A DNA stretch of 59,545 bases, taken from positions 1 to 59,545 of the forward strand of contig CAZWTK010000011.1 in the NCBI GenBank assembly GCA_964636655.1. The letters run 5' to 3'. The notes beneath the pieces are model-generated. The model made no database searches. It was given only the letters and a program-made list of their open reading frames with translations, and had not been told where the DNA came from. The DNA is from Fen-549 sp964636655 (GTDB lineage Bacteria; Actinomycetota; Thermoleophilia; Gaiellales; Gaiellaceae). The number at the start of each line of letters is the position of its first letter. The stretch's first letter is position 1. Both the position numbers and the translations under genes were made by a program. This document shows positions 1 to 7,756 of the stretch, one piece after another.

Positions 1-39
1 TCGGCTACTACTCGCCAGCAGAATACGAGAGGATTTCAA

Positions 40-375
40 TCAAGAAAGAACAGCAAGCCGTCTAACTGTCCCGGTGTCCACCGAACCGGGGGAGGTCCAT
101 ACATCATCTCCACCGCCGATCGGGATGATCTTGCCCTTGATTTGACCCCGCCCTCCCCTCAGCTCCTTGCCTCGGATAGAGGAATACGAGGACTCTGCGG
201 CGAGCTTCGAAACTGCTTTGCTCTTGAGCGTCCTCCTCGATGCAGAAGCGGCCGGCTCCGATCGCGTGTCGGCGCCCGCGACGGTAGACCAGATCACGAC
301 TCCACTCGTGACGGCGACAACGAAACCAACTGCACTCAGGAAGATCGTGCGCTTACGCCTCTCAGGCTTGAACAT
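40..375 (-). CDS. Small single-pass membrane or secreted protein, unknown function
   Basis: A 111-residue protein I do not recognise. A basic N-terminus (about residues 4-9) precedes one hydrophobic segment (about 10-31), which looks like an uncleaved signal anchor or signal peptide. The rest is Ser/Ala/Arg-rich, with a glycine-rich stretch and no enzyme motif. The ATG at 375 has a GGAG-like sequence upstream. It lies about 157 bp beyond the end of alaS on the same strand, so it probably has its own promoter. The long open frame and membrane segment support a real gene; function is unknown. Confidence 0.55.
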   Translation of the reverse strand: MFKPERRKRTIFLSAVGFVVAVTSGVVIWSTVAGADTRSEPAASASRRTLKSKAVSKLAAESSYSSIRGKELRGGRGQIKGKIIPIGGGDDVWTSPGSVDTGTVRRLAVLS

Positions 376-532
376 CGGCGGCTTCTCCGAGGACTCAGAA
401 TGCTGACGATTGCTGGTGATAACTCATTGCCTTGAGGAGAATATCGCCCCCCCGGCGTTGTCAATTGGCCGATTTGGACGATGAAAGGGAGGAAGACACC
501 CGCCGCCGCACAGCCAACCGCGTGAGAGCGTT

Positions 533-3079
533 CTAGGAGAGAGCGCCGAGAATCGCCTCGGCCGCGGCCTGAAGCGCCTCGGGCAGTTTCGCGGGATCCT
601 TGCCGCCGGCCCGAGCCATGCCCGCTCGTCCGCCGCCGCCGCCGCCCACCAGCGCCGCGGCCGCTCGCACAACCTGCACGGCGTCCAGCCCCTTCTCTTC
701 GAGCGACTTGTCGAAGTTGCAGACCAGATGCACGCGCCCGTCCTCGACGGCGCCGACGACAACCGCGGCGGGCGCGCTCTTGTTCTTGAGCTGGTCGGAG
801 ACGGTCAGCAATCCCTCGGCATCGACGCCCTTGACCTCGGCGACTACGAGCTTGACCCCGTTCATGTCCTCCTCGCGCGCGATAGCGATTTCGGGCCCGG
901 CGCTGTCCTTGGCTGCCGGTCGTCTTTTCGCTTCCTTGCGCAGCCGCTCCAGCTCGGAGCGCAATTCGTCGGCCTCGGCCGCGCGCTCGCGCAGCAGCCT
1001 GACCGCAGTTCCCGAGGTGACGGCCTCGATCCGGCGCAGTCCCGAGCCGATCGAGCCCTCTGAGACGATCGCGAAGGCACCGATCTCGGCCGTCGTGCGC
1101 ACGTGCGTGCCACCGCAAAGCTCGCGCGACACGTCTTTCACCTCGACCACCCTCACCATCTCGCCGTACTTCTCGCCGAAGAGCGCCATCGCACCCAGCG
1201 AACGCGCCTCGTCGATCGGGGTCACGAACGTGTGCACGGGATGGTTGGCGAAGACGTCCTCGTTGACGAGGCGCTCAACCTCCTCGCGTTCGGCCGGGCT
1301 CAGAGCCTTCTCGTGCGAGAAGTCGAACCGCAGCTTGTCGGGTCGCACGGCCGAGCCGGCCTGGCGCGCATGCTCGCCGAGCACCTGTTGAAGCGCCTTG
1401 TGCAGTAGGTGCGTCGCGGTGTGATTGGCCATGGTCGGGAAGCGCGCCGCCCAGAGCACCGCCGCGCGCACCCTTTCGCCGGCCTTGAAGCCCTCGCCGC
1501 GGAAGAGCAACGCCTGATCGTCCTCGAAGCGGAAGGTCTGCTCGAGCTCGGCTCTGGCGCCCGACTCCTCGCTCTCGATGAAGCCCTGGTCGCCGACCTG
1601 GCCGCCGCCCTCGGGATAGAAGGGCGACTCCCTCAGCTTGGCCAGGAAGAGTCCCTCTTCGAGCTCCTCGAGCGCTCCGATCTGCGTCAACGCCTCGATC
1701 TTCTCGTAACCGACGAACTCGGTCTTGAAGCCGGCACCCTGCGAAAGCTCGGCCGCGCGCTTGTCCTCGCCGCGAGCGCCGGCGCGCGAGCGTTCCTTCT
1801 GCTCTTCCATCCGCCTGGCGAAGCCCTCCTCATCGAGCGTCAGGCTGCGCTCACGGGCCAGCTCGCGAGTCAGCTCGAGCGGGAAGCCGTAGGTGTCGTG
1901 GAGCTTGAAGGCGTCCTCGCCGGAAACCTCCTCACCCTTGGCCAGCTCCTCGAATAGGCGCATGCCGCGTTCCAGCGTCTGTGAGAAGCGCTCCTCTTCG
2001 GCCGTCAAGACCGACTCGATCTCCTTGGCGTGCTCTTTCAGCTCCGGATAGACGCCGCCCATCTGCTCGATCACGATGTCGGCCAGGCGGGCCAGGAAGG
2101 GCTCCTTGAACCCGATCCGCGAGCCGTGCTGGACGGCGCGGCGAATGACGCGGCGCAGCACGTAGCTGCGGCCGAGGTTGCCCGGCTTGACGCCCTCGGC
2201 GGCCAGGAAGACCATGCCGCGACCGTGATCGGCCAGCACCCGGTGCGCCTTCGTCGCCACTTCCGACTCGTCGGAACGCGAGCCGGATGCCTCGCTTACC
2301 CAGTCCATGATCTCCCGGAAGGAGTCGATCTCGTAAACCGAATAGACGTCCTGGAGGATGGCGGTGCCACGCTCCAGCCCCAGGCCGGTATCGATGTTCT
2401 GGCGCGGCAACGGCGTGAGGCTCCCGTCGGAATGCTGGTCGAACTCCGTGAAAACCAGGTTCCAGAACTCCAGGAAGCGATCGCACGAGCAACCCGGAGC
2501 GCAGTCCGACTTGCCGCAGCCCTGCTCGGGGCCGCGGTCGTAGTAGATCTCCGAGCACGGTCCGCAGGGTCCCGTGGGGCCAGCCGACCAGAAGTTGTCC
2601 TCGCCCAGGCGAACGATCCGTTCGAGCGGGATACCAACCCGTTCCCAGGCGGCGATTGCCGTCTCGTCGGCGCCAAGCGAGTGGTCAGGGTTGCCGCGGT
2701 AGACAGTCGCCCAGAGCTTCGCGGGGTCGAGCTTCATCTCGACCGTCACGAACTCCCAGGCCAGCTCGATCGCCCCGTCCTTGAAATAGTCGCCGAACGA
2801 GAAGTTGCCGAGCATCTCGAAGAAGGTGAGATGGCGTGCGGTCGAGCCGACCTCTTCGATGTCGGTGGTGCGAAAGCATTTCTGCACCGAGGTCAGGCGC
2901 TCGGCGGGCGGCTCTTCGAGCCCGAGGAAGTAGGGCATGAGCGGTTGCATCCCGGCGGTCGTCAGCAATACCGACGGGTCGAACGCCTCGGGCACGAGTG
3001 AGCTCGAGGGCTGCAGAAGGTGGCCCTTGCTCTGAAAGTAGGAGAGGTAGCTCTCCCTCAGCTCAGCGGACGTGCGCAC
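533..3079 (-). CDS. alaS: Alanyl-tRNA synthetase
   Basis: An 848-residue cytosolic enzyme that charges tRNA-Ala with alanine. The N-terminal class II catalytic domain (about 1-250) carries the GPCGPCSEIYYD stretch. It is followed by the tRNA-recognition region, the editing domain with its zinc-binding HTATH and CGGTH motifs (second half), and a C-terminal DHHA1-like domain ending in a Gly-rich run. The length is normal for the family. The GTG start at 3079 lies 6 nt after a perfect TACAAT -10 box, implying a leaderless transcript separate from the sigma-factor gene 84 bp upstream. Confidence 0.97.
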   Translation of the reverse strand: MRTSAELRESYLSYFQSKGHLLQPSSSLVPEAFDPSVLLTTAGMQPLMPYFLGLEEPPAERLTSVQKCFRTTDIEEVGSTARHLTFFEMLGNFSFGDYFKDGAIELAWEFVTVEMKLDPAKLWATVYRGNPDHSLGADETAIAAWERVGIPLERIVRLGEDNFWSAGPTGPCGPCSEIYYDRGPEQGCGKSDCAPGCSCDRFLEFWNLVFTEFDQHSDGSLTPLPRQNIDTGLGLERGTAILQDVYSVYEIDSFREIMDWVSEASGSRSDESEVATKAHRVLADHGRGMVFLAAEGVKPGNLGRSYVLRRVIRRAVQHGSRIGFKEPFLARLADIVIEQMGGVYPELKEHAKEIESVLTAEEERFSQTLERGMRLFEELAKGEEVSGEDAFKLHDTYGFPLELTRELARERSLTLDEEGFARRMEEQKERSRAGARGEDKRAAELSQGAGFKTEFVGYEKIEALTQIGALEELEEGLFLAKLRESPFYPEGGGQVGDQGFIESEESGARAELEQTFRFEDDQALLFRGEGFKAGERVRAAVLWAARFPTMANHTATHLLHKALQQVLGEHARQAGSAVRPDKLRFDFSHEKALSPAEREEVERLVNEDVFANHPVHTFVTPIDEARSLGAMALFGEKYGEMVRVVEVKDVSRELCGGTHVRTTAEIGAFAIVSEGSIGSGLRRIEAVTSGTAVRLLRERAAEADELRSELERLRKEAKRRPAAKDSAGPEIAIAREEDMNGVKLVVAEVKGVDAEGLLTVSDQLKNKSAPAAVVVGAVEDGRVHLVCNFDKSLEEKGLDAVQVVRAAAALVGGGGGGRAGMARAGGKDPAKLPEALQAAAEAILGALS

Positions 3080-3085
3080 GCCGAG

Positions 3086-3091
3086 ATTGTA
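3086..3091 (-). promoter_or_regulatory. -10 box of leaderless alaS
   Basis: On the minus strand TACAAT is followed by exactly 6 nt (CTCGGC) and then the GTG start of alaS. The expected transcription start therefore falls on or next to the start codon. Confidence 0.65.
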
Positions 3092-3163
3092 TGTGTGCGG
3101 TCCGATCCGGGAAGTTCCGGACCAACGAGGAGGGCCTCCAGCTTCTCGACCCGCCCGAAGCGG

Positions 3164-3922
3164 CTACTCCTCGTTCGACTCGTTGTCGAGGTCCGGGGCG
3201 ATCTCGGCCCGTGCCTTCTCGAGCGCGCGCCGGATCAACCTCGATACGTGCATCTGCGAGATACCGACCTGTTGCGCGATCTGCGACTGGGTCAGGCCCT
3301 CGTAGAAACGCAGGTTCAGGATCAGCCGCTCGCGCGGGTCGAGCACGCGCATACCCGGCTCGAGTATCGCCCGGTCCTCCGAGACCTCGTATTCGTGATC
3401 GTCGACGCCTAGCGATTCGAGCGGGTCGAGCTCGTCGTCGTCGCCACTCGAGCCCACCGAGAGCGAGAGCGGGCTGTAGGCGCGACCGGTCTCGAGCGCC
3501 TCGAGCACCTCTTCCTCGCTCTCCCCGGTTGTCTCGGCCAGCTCGGCGATCGTCGGCGAGCGGCCGAGCTCGCCCGTCAACTGCTCGACGACGCGCATCA
3601 ACTGGATGCTCAGCTCCTGCAGTCCGCGCGGAACCCGAACCGCCCAGCCATGGTCTCGGAAGTGACGCTTGATCTCGCCGATGATGTTTGGGGTCGCGTA
3701 GGTGGTCAGCTCGACGCCGCGGTCGATGTCGAAGCGATCGATCGCCTTGATCAGGCCGATGGCACCTATCTGAACGAGGTCGTCGAGCTGCTCGCCGCGA
3801 GAGGCATAGCGACGTGCGAGCGAGCGCACCAGCGACATGTAGCGCTCGATCAGCTGCTCGCGCGCAGCCCGGTCGCCCTGCTCGTGATAGCGGCGGAGTA
3901 GATCTCTGTCGTTAGCGTCCAA
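3164..3922 (-). CDS. RNA polymerase sigma factor, SigB/SigF (group 3) family
   Basis: A 252-residue alternative sigma factor. Region 2 (about 25-95) has the ERYMSLVRSLARRY and TTYATPNIIGEIKRHFRDH signatures of the SigB/F/G group. Region 3 is central, and region 4 (about 195-245) has a helix-turn-helix, GLTQSQIAQQVGISQMHVSR. An acidic stretch sits between regions 3 and 4. The start is TTG at 3922 with GAGG 6 nt upstream. About 100 bp upstream on the same strand is an RsbW-like gene, as in partner-switching stress or sporulation regulons. This sigma factor is therefore probably held by an anti-sigma protein rather than being the housekeeping factor. Confidence 0.92.
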   Translation of the reverse strand: MDANDRDLLRRYHEQGDRAAREQLIERYMSLVRSLARRYASRGEQLDDLVQIGAIGLIKAIDRFDIDRGVELTTYATPNIIGEIKRHFRDHGWAVRVPRGLQELSIQLMRVVEQLTGELGRSPTIAELAETTGESEEEVLEALETGRAYSPLSLSVGSSGDDDELDPLESLGVDDHEYEVSEDRAILEPGMRVLDPRERLILNLRFYEGLTQSQIAQQVGISQMHVSRLIRRALEKARAEIAPDLDNESNEE

Positions 3923-4023
3923 CTGCGACCTCGATCGGGCTCGACGGGTCGACTTCTCGATCCGATGTCGACGAGCGTCCCGGGAAACGCTCTGCGGGCT
4001 CGACGGCGATCACCGACGCGACC

Positions 4024-4404
4024 TCAGCGTACGCCGTCCGGGCGAACGATCGCCTTGCGCAGAACGATCCAGCGCTCCTCGTCACTCCTCTCGACCTCCA
4101 CGCCATCGGTGAGAGTCGAGAGCACTCGGCGCAGCCCAACACCGTCTTCCTGGCGCTCGAGCGCGGCCAGAAGCTCGTCGTCCGCCGGTCCGAAGCGTGC
4201 CTCGAGCTGGTCGGGCGAGGCGCGGAAGACGAGCTCGAGCCGCCCCTCGGGACGCTGGCGCCCGAGCAGCTCGGTCAGCGCGAGCTGCCAGTCCTCGAGA
4301 TTCTCAACGGTCAGCTCGAGGCGTGCGGCCAACCCCGCCAGAACGAGATAGACGACGCTGTGCCAGCAAGCTTCGCGGGGCAGCTTGAGCACGATCTCGT
4401 TCAA
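4024..4404 (-). CDS. RsbW-like anti-sigma regulatory protein, degenerate
   Basis: A 126-residue protein with the layout of the RsbW/SpoIIAB kinase fold: an N-terminal LKLPRE strand, the helix DWQLALTELL, and a GVGLRRVLSTLTD segment followed by a final strand. The usual N-box (E-A-x-x-N-A) reads ELLGRQRP and lacks the Mg-coordinating Asn. ATP hydrolysis and kinase activity may be lost, leaving only sigma binding. The start chosen is TTG at 4404 because AGGAGT lies 6 nt upstream; a longer frame would overlap the preceding gene by 80 bases. It starts 5 nt after the DUF948 gene and precedes the sigma gene. Confidence 0.7.
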   Translation of the reverse strand: MNEIVLKLPREACWHSVVYLVLAGLAARLELTVENLEDWQLALTELLGRQRPEGRLELVFRASPDQLEARFGPADDELLAALERQEDGVGLRRVLSTLTDGVEVERSDEERWIVLRKAIVRPDGVR

Positions 4405-4408
4405 AGCC

Positions 4409-4891
4409 CTACTCCTCGCTCGCGTTCTTCTCCTCTTCGGCCTCGGAGCTAAACTCCTCGGCGAAGCGGCTCTCGCGTTCTTCGGCGGCAAATCGTGCCG
4501 CCGCCATGGCCGCCGCGAAGTCGCGTTCGACCCTGAAGGTCGCGAGACCGTGCACGAGCCCGGCCGTCAGAGCGGCAAGCTTCCTGGCCGGCAACTTGAC
4601 GGCGCCGGCGACAGCGCGCAGGCCGGTGTCGATGCTTCCAACGGCGTCGACCGCGCTATCGGTCACGACGTCGAGCTTGTCGAGCTGATCGTTGACGCGA
4701 TCGATCGAGCCGCCGGCCTTGTTGATGACCGGCACCAACTCCTGCTCTACGCCTTTAACCAGAGAGGAAACACGACCGAGGACGCCGGCCAGCCGGAGGA
4801 ACGCGTATCCGAGCGTCAGCCCGATGGCAATCAGAAAGAACGCGAGTGCCACGTAGGCGACGCTACCGGCTGTGGACGAGAGCAGAAGCAT
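4409..4891 (-). CDS. DUF948-type membrane protein
   Basis: A 160-residue protein with one N-terminal transmembrane helix (about 10-33). It is followed by a long amphipathic helical region (VSSLVKGVEQELVPVINKAGGSIDRVNDQLDKLD) typical of DUF948 proteins, and a Glu/Ala-rich C-terminus. Family members are membrane-anchored coiled-coil proteins of unknown biochemical function, often near alaS in actinobacteria. The gene ends 5 nt before the RsbW-like gene, so the two are probably cotranscribed. Confidence 0.8.
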   Translation of the reverse strand: MLLLSSTAGSVAYVALAFFLIAIGLTLGYAFLRLAGVLGRVSSLVKGVEQELVPVINKAGGSIDRVNDQLDKLDVVTDSAVDAVGSIDTGLRAVAGAVKLPARKLAALTAGLVHGLATFRVERDFAAAMAAARFAAEERESRFAEEFSSEAEEEKNASEE

Positions 4892-4960
4892 CGAGACAGT
4901 GATCTTAGAGGCTATCGGAGTCGAGATGCGAGGAAGAGGGTGCCGGGCGCGAAATTTGCC

Positions 4961-6220
4961 TCAGGTTCGAGCCGAGGTGACCAGACCGAAGCCGGCCACG
5001 ACCTCGTCGTCGTAGAGCACCGCGGCCTGGCCAGGCGCAACGGCATAGGCCGGTTCGAGCAGGCGAAGCCGGAAACCGCCCGCCGTCGGCTCGACCTCGG
5101 CCGGGGTAGCGTGCGACCGGTAGCGGAGCTTCGCCTCGGCGCGCCCGATCGGCAGGTAGAGCTTTCCGCGCGCGCTCACGCTGCGTCGCGCAAGCGCCTG
5201 CTCGGGCCCGACCACGATCCGGTTACTCCCGGCCTGGGTTCGCAGCACGTACAGTGGCCCCTCGTTCGAGGCGATACCCAGACCACGCCTCTGCCCCGGG
5301 GTGAAACGCCAGTAACCGTCGTGCCGGCCGAGACGCTCACCGCGCTCGTCGACTACCTCGCCGCGGCTCGAGGATAGACCGCGTCGTCCGAGGAAGTCGC
5401 GGTAGTCGGCGCCGGCCAGAAAGCAGGCCTCCTGACTCTCGGGTCGCACTGCCACTTCCAGGCCGGCGACCGCCGCACGCTCGCGCGTCTCGCTCTTCTC
5501 GAGCTCGGCTAGTGGAAACCAAAGCCGCTCGAGCAGGCCGGGATCGAGCGCGGCGAGCATATAGGACTGATCCTTCTCGCGGTCTTGGGCGCGGGCTACG
5601 AGCAGCTTCCCTTGCCGCTCGACGAGGCGCGCGTAGTGACCGGTTGCCAGCCGCGCGGCCCCGGCGCGGCCGGCGAAGGAGAGCAGCCGGCCGAAGCGGA
5701 AGGAGCCGTTGCAGCGGACGCAGGGGTTGGGCGTTCGGCCCGCCTCGTAACTGCGGATGAAGGGCTCGACCACCGCGCGGCAGAACGCGTCTCGCAGGTC
5801 TAGCGTCACGTGCGGCAGCCCTAGCCGCTGGCAGGTGGCGCGCGCGAGGCGCACCGAGTCCGGCGAGCAACAGGCCCGCTCGCTGTCGGGCCCGTCCGGA
5901 TCGATCCAGAGCCTGAGCGTGACTCCGATCGCCTTCGGGCCGGCCGCGAGCAGAGCGACCGCGCTGTCCACGCCGCCGGACATCGCCACCGCAACCCGGT
6001 CGGGATCGGACGCCGCGCGGAACACCGGCCCGATCGCCGCCGCGAGCGCTTCCAGCGCGAGCGGCTCGCCGCCGACCGCGGCCGCCTCGAGCAGGCTCAG
6101 CCCTTCGAGTCTCTCGTTCAACCCGTCGGCGTCGGCCGCGACGATGCGCTCTCCCTGCAGGCGCAGCCGCACCGACGTCCATTCGCCACCGACCGTCGCA
6201 TCCCCGAAGACCGTCCTCAT
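4961..6220 (-). CDS. mnmA: tRNA 2-thiouridine(34) synthase with N-terminal extension
   Basis: A 419-residue enzyme that thiolates U34 of tRNA-Lys, -Glu and -Gln. The PP-loop SGGVDS is at about 81-86. The first catalytic Cys lies in PNPCVRCN (C170) and the second in SQEACFLAG (C266), followed by the C-terminal beta-barrel. Family members usually have about 350-370 residues. Residues 1-70 are extra, and the pattern GEWTSVRLRLQGERI...GLSLLEAA resembles an IscU/NifU N-terminal scaffold fold without ligand cysteines (my inference). The ATG at 6220 follows a TAGCCT -10 box by 6 nt, so the extended start is real and leaderless. Confidence 0.93.
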   Translation of the reverse strand: MRTVFGDATVGGEWTSVRLRLQGERIVAADADGLNERLEGLSLLEAAAVGGEPLALEALAAAIGPVFRAASDPDRVAVAMSGGVDSAVALLAAGPKAIGVTLRLWIDPDGPDSERACCSPDSVRLARATCQRLGLPHVTLDLRDAFCRAVVEPFIRSYEAGRTPNPCVRCNGSFRFGRLLSFAGRAGAARLATGHYARLVERQGKLLVARAQDREKDQSYMLAALDPGLLERLWFPLAELEKSETRERAAVAGLEVAVRPESQEACFLAGADYRDFLGRRGLSSSRGEVVDERGERLGRHDGYWRFTPGQRRGLGIASNEGPLYVLRTQAGSNRIVVGPEQALARRSVSARGKLYLPIGRAEAKLRYRSHATPAEVEPTAGGFRLRLLEPAYAVAPGQAAVLYDDEVVAGFGLVTSART

Positions 6221-6226
6221 GAACTC

Positions 6227-6232
6227 AGGCTA
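6227..6232 (-). promoter_or_regulatory. -10 box of leaderless mnmA
   Basis: TAGCCT on the minus strand, then GAGTTC, then the ATG at 6220. The 6-nt spacing supports transcription starting at the initiation codon and so supports the long mnmA N-terminus. Confidence 0.6.
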
Positions 6233-6250
6233 GCCGAGCGAAGGGTTCGT

Positions 6251-6577
6251 TCAGCGGCCGCGTGATTTATGACCCGGGCGCGGATGAATGTCTCGCGTGA
6301 AAAAGGCCGTCGCGCGCCCCATCTGCTTGTCGATGCGATACGTAAGCGGATGTCGGTGCCCGGTTATTGCGAAGTACGTGGCGGCCCAGCCGAGCAGGAA
6401 GAAGTACGCAATCGGGAAGAGCAGGACGAGGGTGCAGAGCCGCACCACAAGTGGAGCGTGCGCGAACACGAGCGCCCAGGCCAAAAGCGCCAAGAGAATA
6501 CACCCGATCGAGGAAAGGAGGACGGCCAGCCGCCACGGGCTCGGAATGTCATCGCGGCGGTTCACCGCACGAAGCAT
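6251..6577 (-). CDS. Two-helix membrane protein, unknown function
   Basis: A 108-residue protein with two hydrophobic helices (roughly residues 17-42 and 45-70), a short loop, and a basic His/Arg-rich tail. No motif is recognised. The ATG at 6577 is chosen because GGAGGAGGGG lies directly upstream, one of the strongest ribosome-binding sites in the window; longer in-frame starts lack one. The region upstream on this strand holds two tandem structured repeats (6746-7244), which could form its leader. It lies 30 bp before mnmA's stop-distal side and is not obviously linked to mnmA in function. Confidence 0.65.
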   Translation of the reverse strand: MLRAVNRRDDIPSPWRLAVLLSSIGCILLALLAWALVFAHAPLVVRLCTLVLLFPIAYFFLLGWAATYFAITGHRHPLTYRIDKQMGRATAFFTRDIHPRPGHKSRGR

Positions 6578-6745
6578 ATCCCCCTCCTCCGCTGCGACCG
6601 ACATGCGCGGGCGCGGCTCACTCAACGCCGTCCCCAACCGGTTACGCCACGGACACTGTCCACGCCCACGGCCAACCCGCCCCGCTAGTAGGAGCAGACG
6701 AGACACCCGCGCCACAGGCGCGGTGGCTCGTACAACGAGGTAATA

Positions 6746-7003
6746 CCGGCGGAAGTCGACGCCCTCCAAAGGAGGGCCGACTTCCGCCGGTTAGTTCCAC
6801 GCCTGCCGCAACATTCGCGCCCAAGTGAACCTGGATAGCCAGGTGGGTGCCCTGCCTCGCCTTGGCGCTCCTCGTGAGAGGCGGCGCCGCCGCTCGGACT
6901 CGGGCTCCCTATTACTTGGTGTTGGTTCTACGTGTTGCGCGAAGCTCCGAACAGGGTCGAACCGTCTCACTCTAGCTCGCGACTCAACCCCTCAGTCGGA
7001 GAC
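6746..7003 (-). ncRNA. Candidate structured RNA element, copy 1
   Basis: This gene-free segment contains the first copy of a 126-bp identical repeat (6854-6979). Read on the minus strand it ends in a long hairpin at 6746-6790: arms CCGGCGGAAGTCG and CGACTTCCGCCGG enclosing GCCCTCC-TTT-GGAGGGC. A GTCTC/GAGAC stem (6999-7003 with 6964-6968) can close the 5' part. Copy 2 repeats this layout with base-pair-preserving changes. It lies upstream of the small membrane protein gene at 6577. I do not recognise a known riboswitch class. Confidence 0.5.
6854..6979. repeat. 126-bp direct repeat, copy 1
   Basis: Identical base for base to 7097-7222, offset 243 bp. The unit contains a 12-bp GGCGGCGCCGCC palindrome, a CGCC-TT-GGCG mini-hairpin and CCTC-TCAC-GAGG pairing. 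These suggest structure rather than coding; the frames through it are not shared with any recognised protein. Confidence 0.95.
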
Positions 7004-7050
7004 CGCTAAGGCAGAGGCACCAAACGCACGATGACTCACTTCCCGCGAAA

Positions 7051-7244
7051 CCGACGAAAGTCGTCACGCCCCACAGGGGCGGACTTTCGCCGGGAGGCCT
7101 CGCCTTGGCGCTCCTCGTGAGAGGCGGCGCCGCCGCTCGGACTCGGGCTCCCTATTACTTGGTGTTGGTTCTACGTGTTGCGCGAAGCTCCGAACAGGGT
7201 CGAACCGTCTCACTCTAGCTCGTGCCCCTATCCCTCGGTGAGAC
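7051..7244 (-). ncRNA. Candidate structured RNA element, copy 2
   Basis: Second unit of the tandem element. On the minus strand a perfect 7-bp stem GTCTCAC/GTGAGAC (7238-7244 with 7207-7213) opens the unit and the 126-bp repeat (7097-7222) follows. A hairpin at 7051-7093 closes it, with arms CCGGCGAAAGTC and GACTTTCGTCGG around GCCCC-TGT-GGGGC. Relative to copy 1, one G-C pair became A-T and another became G-T. The G-T pair is tolerated only in a minus-strand RNA. The unit starts just after the stop of the RlpA-like gene. Confidence 0.5.
7097..7222. repeat. 126-bp direct repeat, copy 2
   Basis: Perfect duplicate of 6854-6979. Identity over the full 126 bp, with divergent sequence outside, points to recent duplication or gene conversion of a constrained element. 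Confidence 0.95.
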
Positions 7245-7254
7245 GCCAACTCGG

Positions 7255-7677
7255 TCAATGGGCGAAACGCCAGCGGACGTCGGCCGCACCGCTGATGTTC
7301 AGCTTGACAGCGAGCGCCGGGGTCAGATCGAGCTCTCGGCCGGGGACATACGGCCCGCGGGCAATCACCTGGGTCAGCACCTGTATGTCGCCGTAGGCGA
7401 TGAAAATTCTCGTGCCACAGGGAAGGCTGGGGTGCGCCACGCCGAAGGTCGTGACACCGATCGTCACGCCGCAGGCGGTCTTCTTTCCCTTCTCCGTGAG
7501 CCCGAGGATGCCGGCGCGAACCTCGTTCCAGCTGGTACCCGGGGCGGGTGCCGCCGTCACCGTCCGCTTCGCGGACGGCGGGCTCGAGTCGAAGCGATGC
7601 ACAAGTGCGAGCGCCACGAGCACCGCAATGAGCGCCACCCCGGCCAGTAGTCCCACTCGCTGCACGACGAGCCTCAC
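7255..7677 (-). CDS. Membrane-anchored RlpA-like double-psi beta-barrel protein
   Basis: A 140-residue protein with one N-terminal transmembrane segment (about 7-27), a Pro/Ala/Thr linker, and a C-terminal domain. That domain has the CGVTIGVTTFGVAHPSLPCG and GRELDLTPALAVKL pattern of RlpA/3D-type double-psi beta-barrels. These act outside the membrane, often on peptidoglycan. Two cysteines (CG...PCG) could form a disulfide. The GTG at 7677 is chosen for GAGG 6 nt upstream and for starting just before the membrane helix; longer frames give an implausible Arg/Ser-rich N-terminus. A lytic or wall-binding role is inferred. Confidence 0.72.
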   Translation of the reverse strand: MRLVVQRVGLLAGVALIAVLVALALVHRFDSSPPSAKRTVTAAPAPGTSWNEVRAGILGLTEKGKKTACGVTIGVTTFGVAHPSLPCGTRIFIAYGDIQVLTQVIARGPYVPGRELDLTPALAVKLNISGAADVRWRFAH

Positions 7678-7756
7678 AGGCAGCCTCGCTCGAAGAAGCG
7701 ACCCGACTCTGCAGGGGAAAGACCGGCGGAGCCGAGCGTGTGCACGGCAACGACCA

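Noticed and set aside
7155..7222. tRNA- or tmRNA-like T-arm (GGTTCGACC on the minus strand) inside the 126-bp repeat
   Set aside because: No matching acceptor, D or anticodon stems could be laid out around it, and there is no tag-peptide frame.
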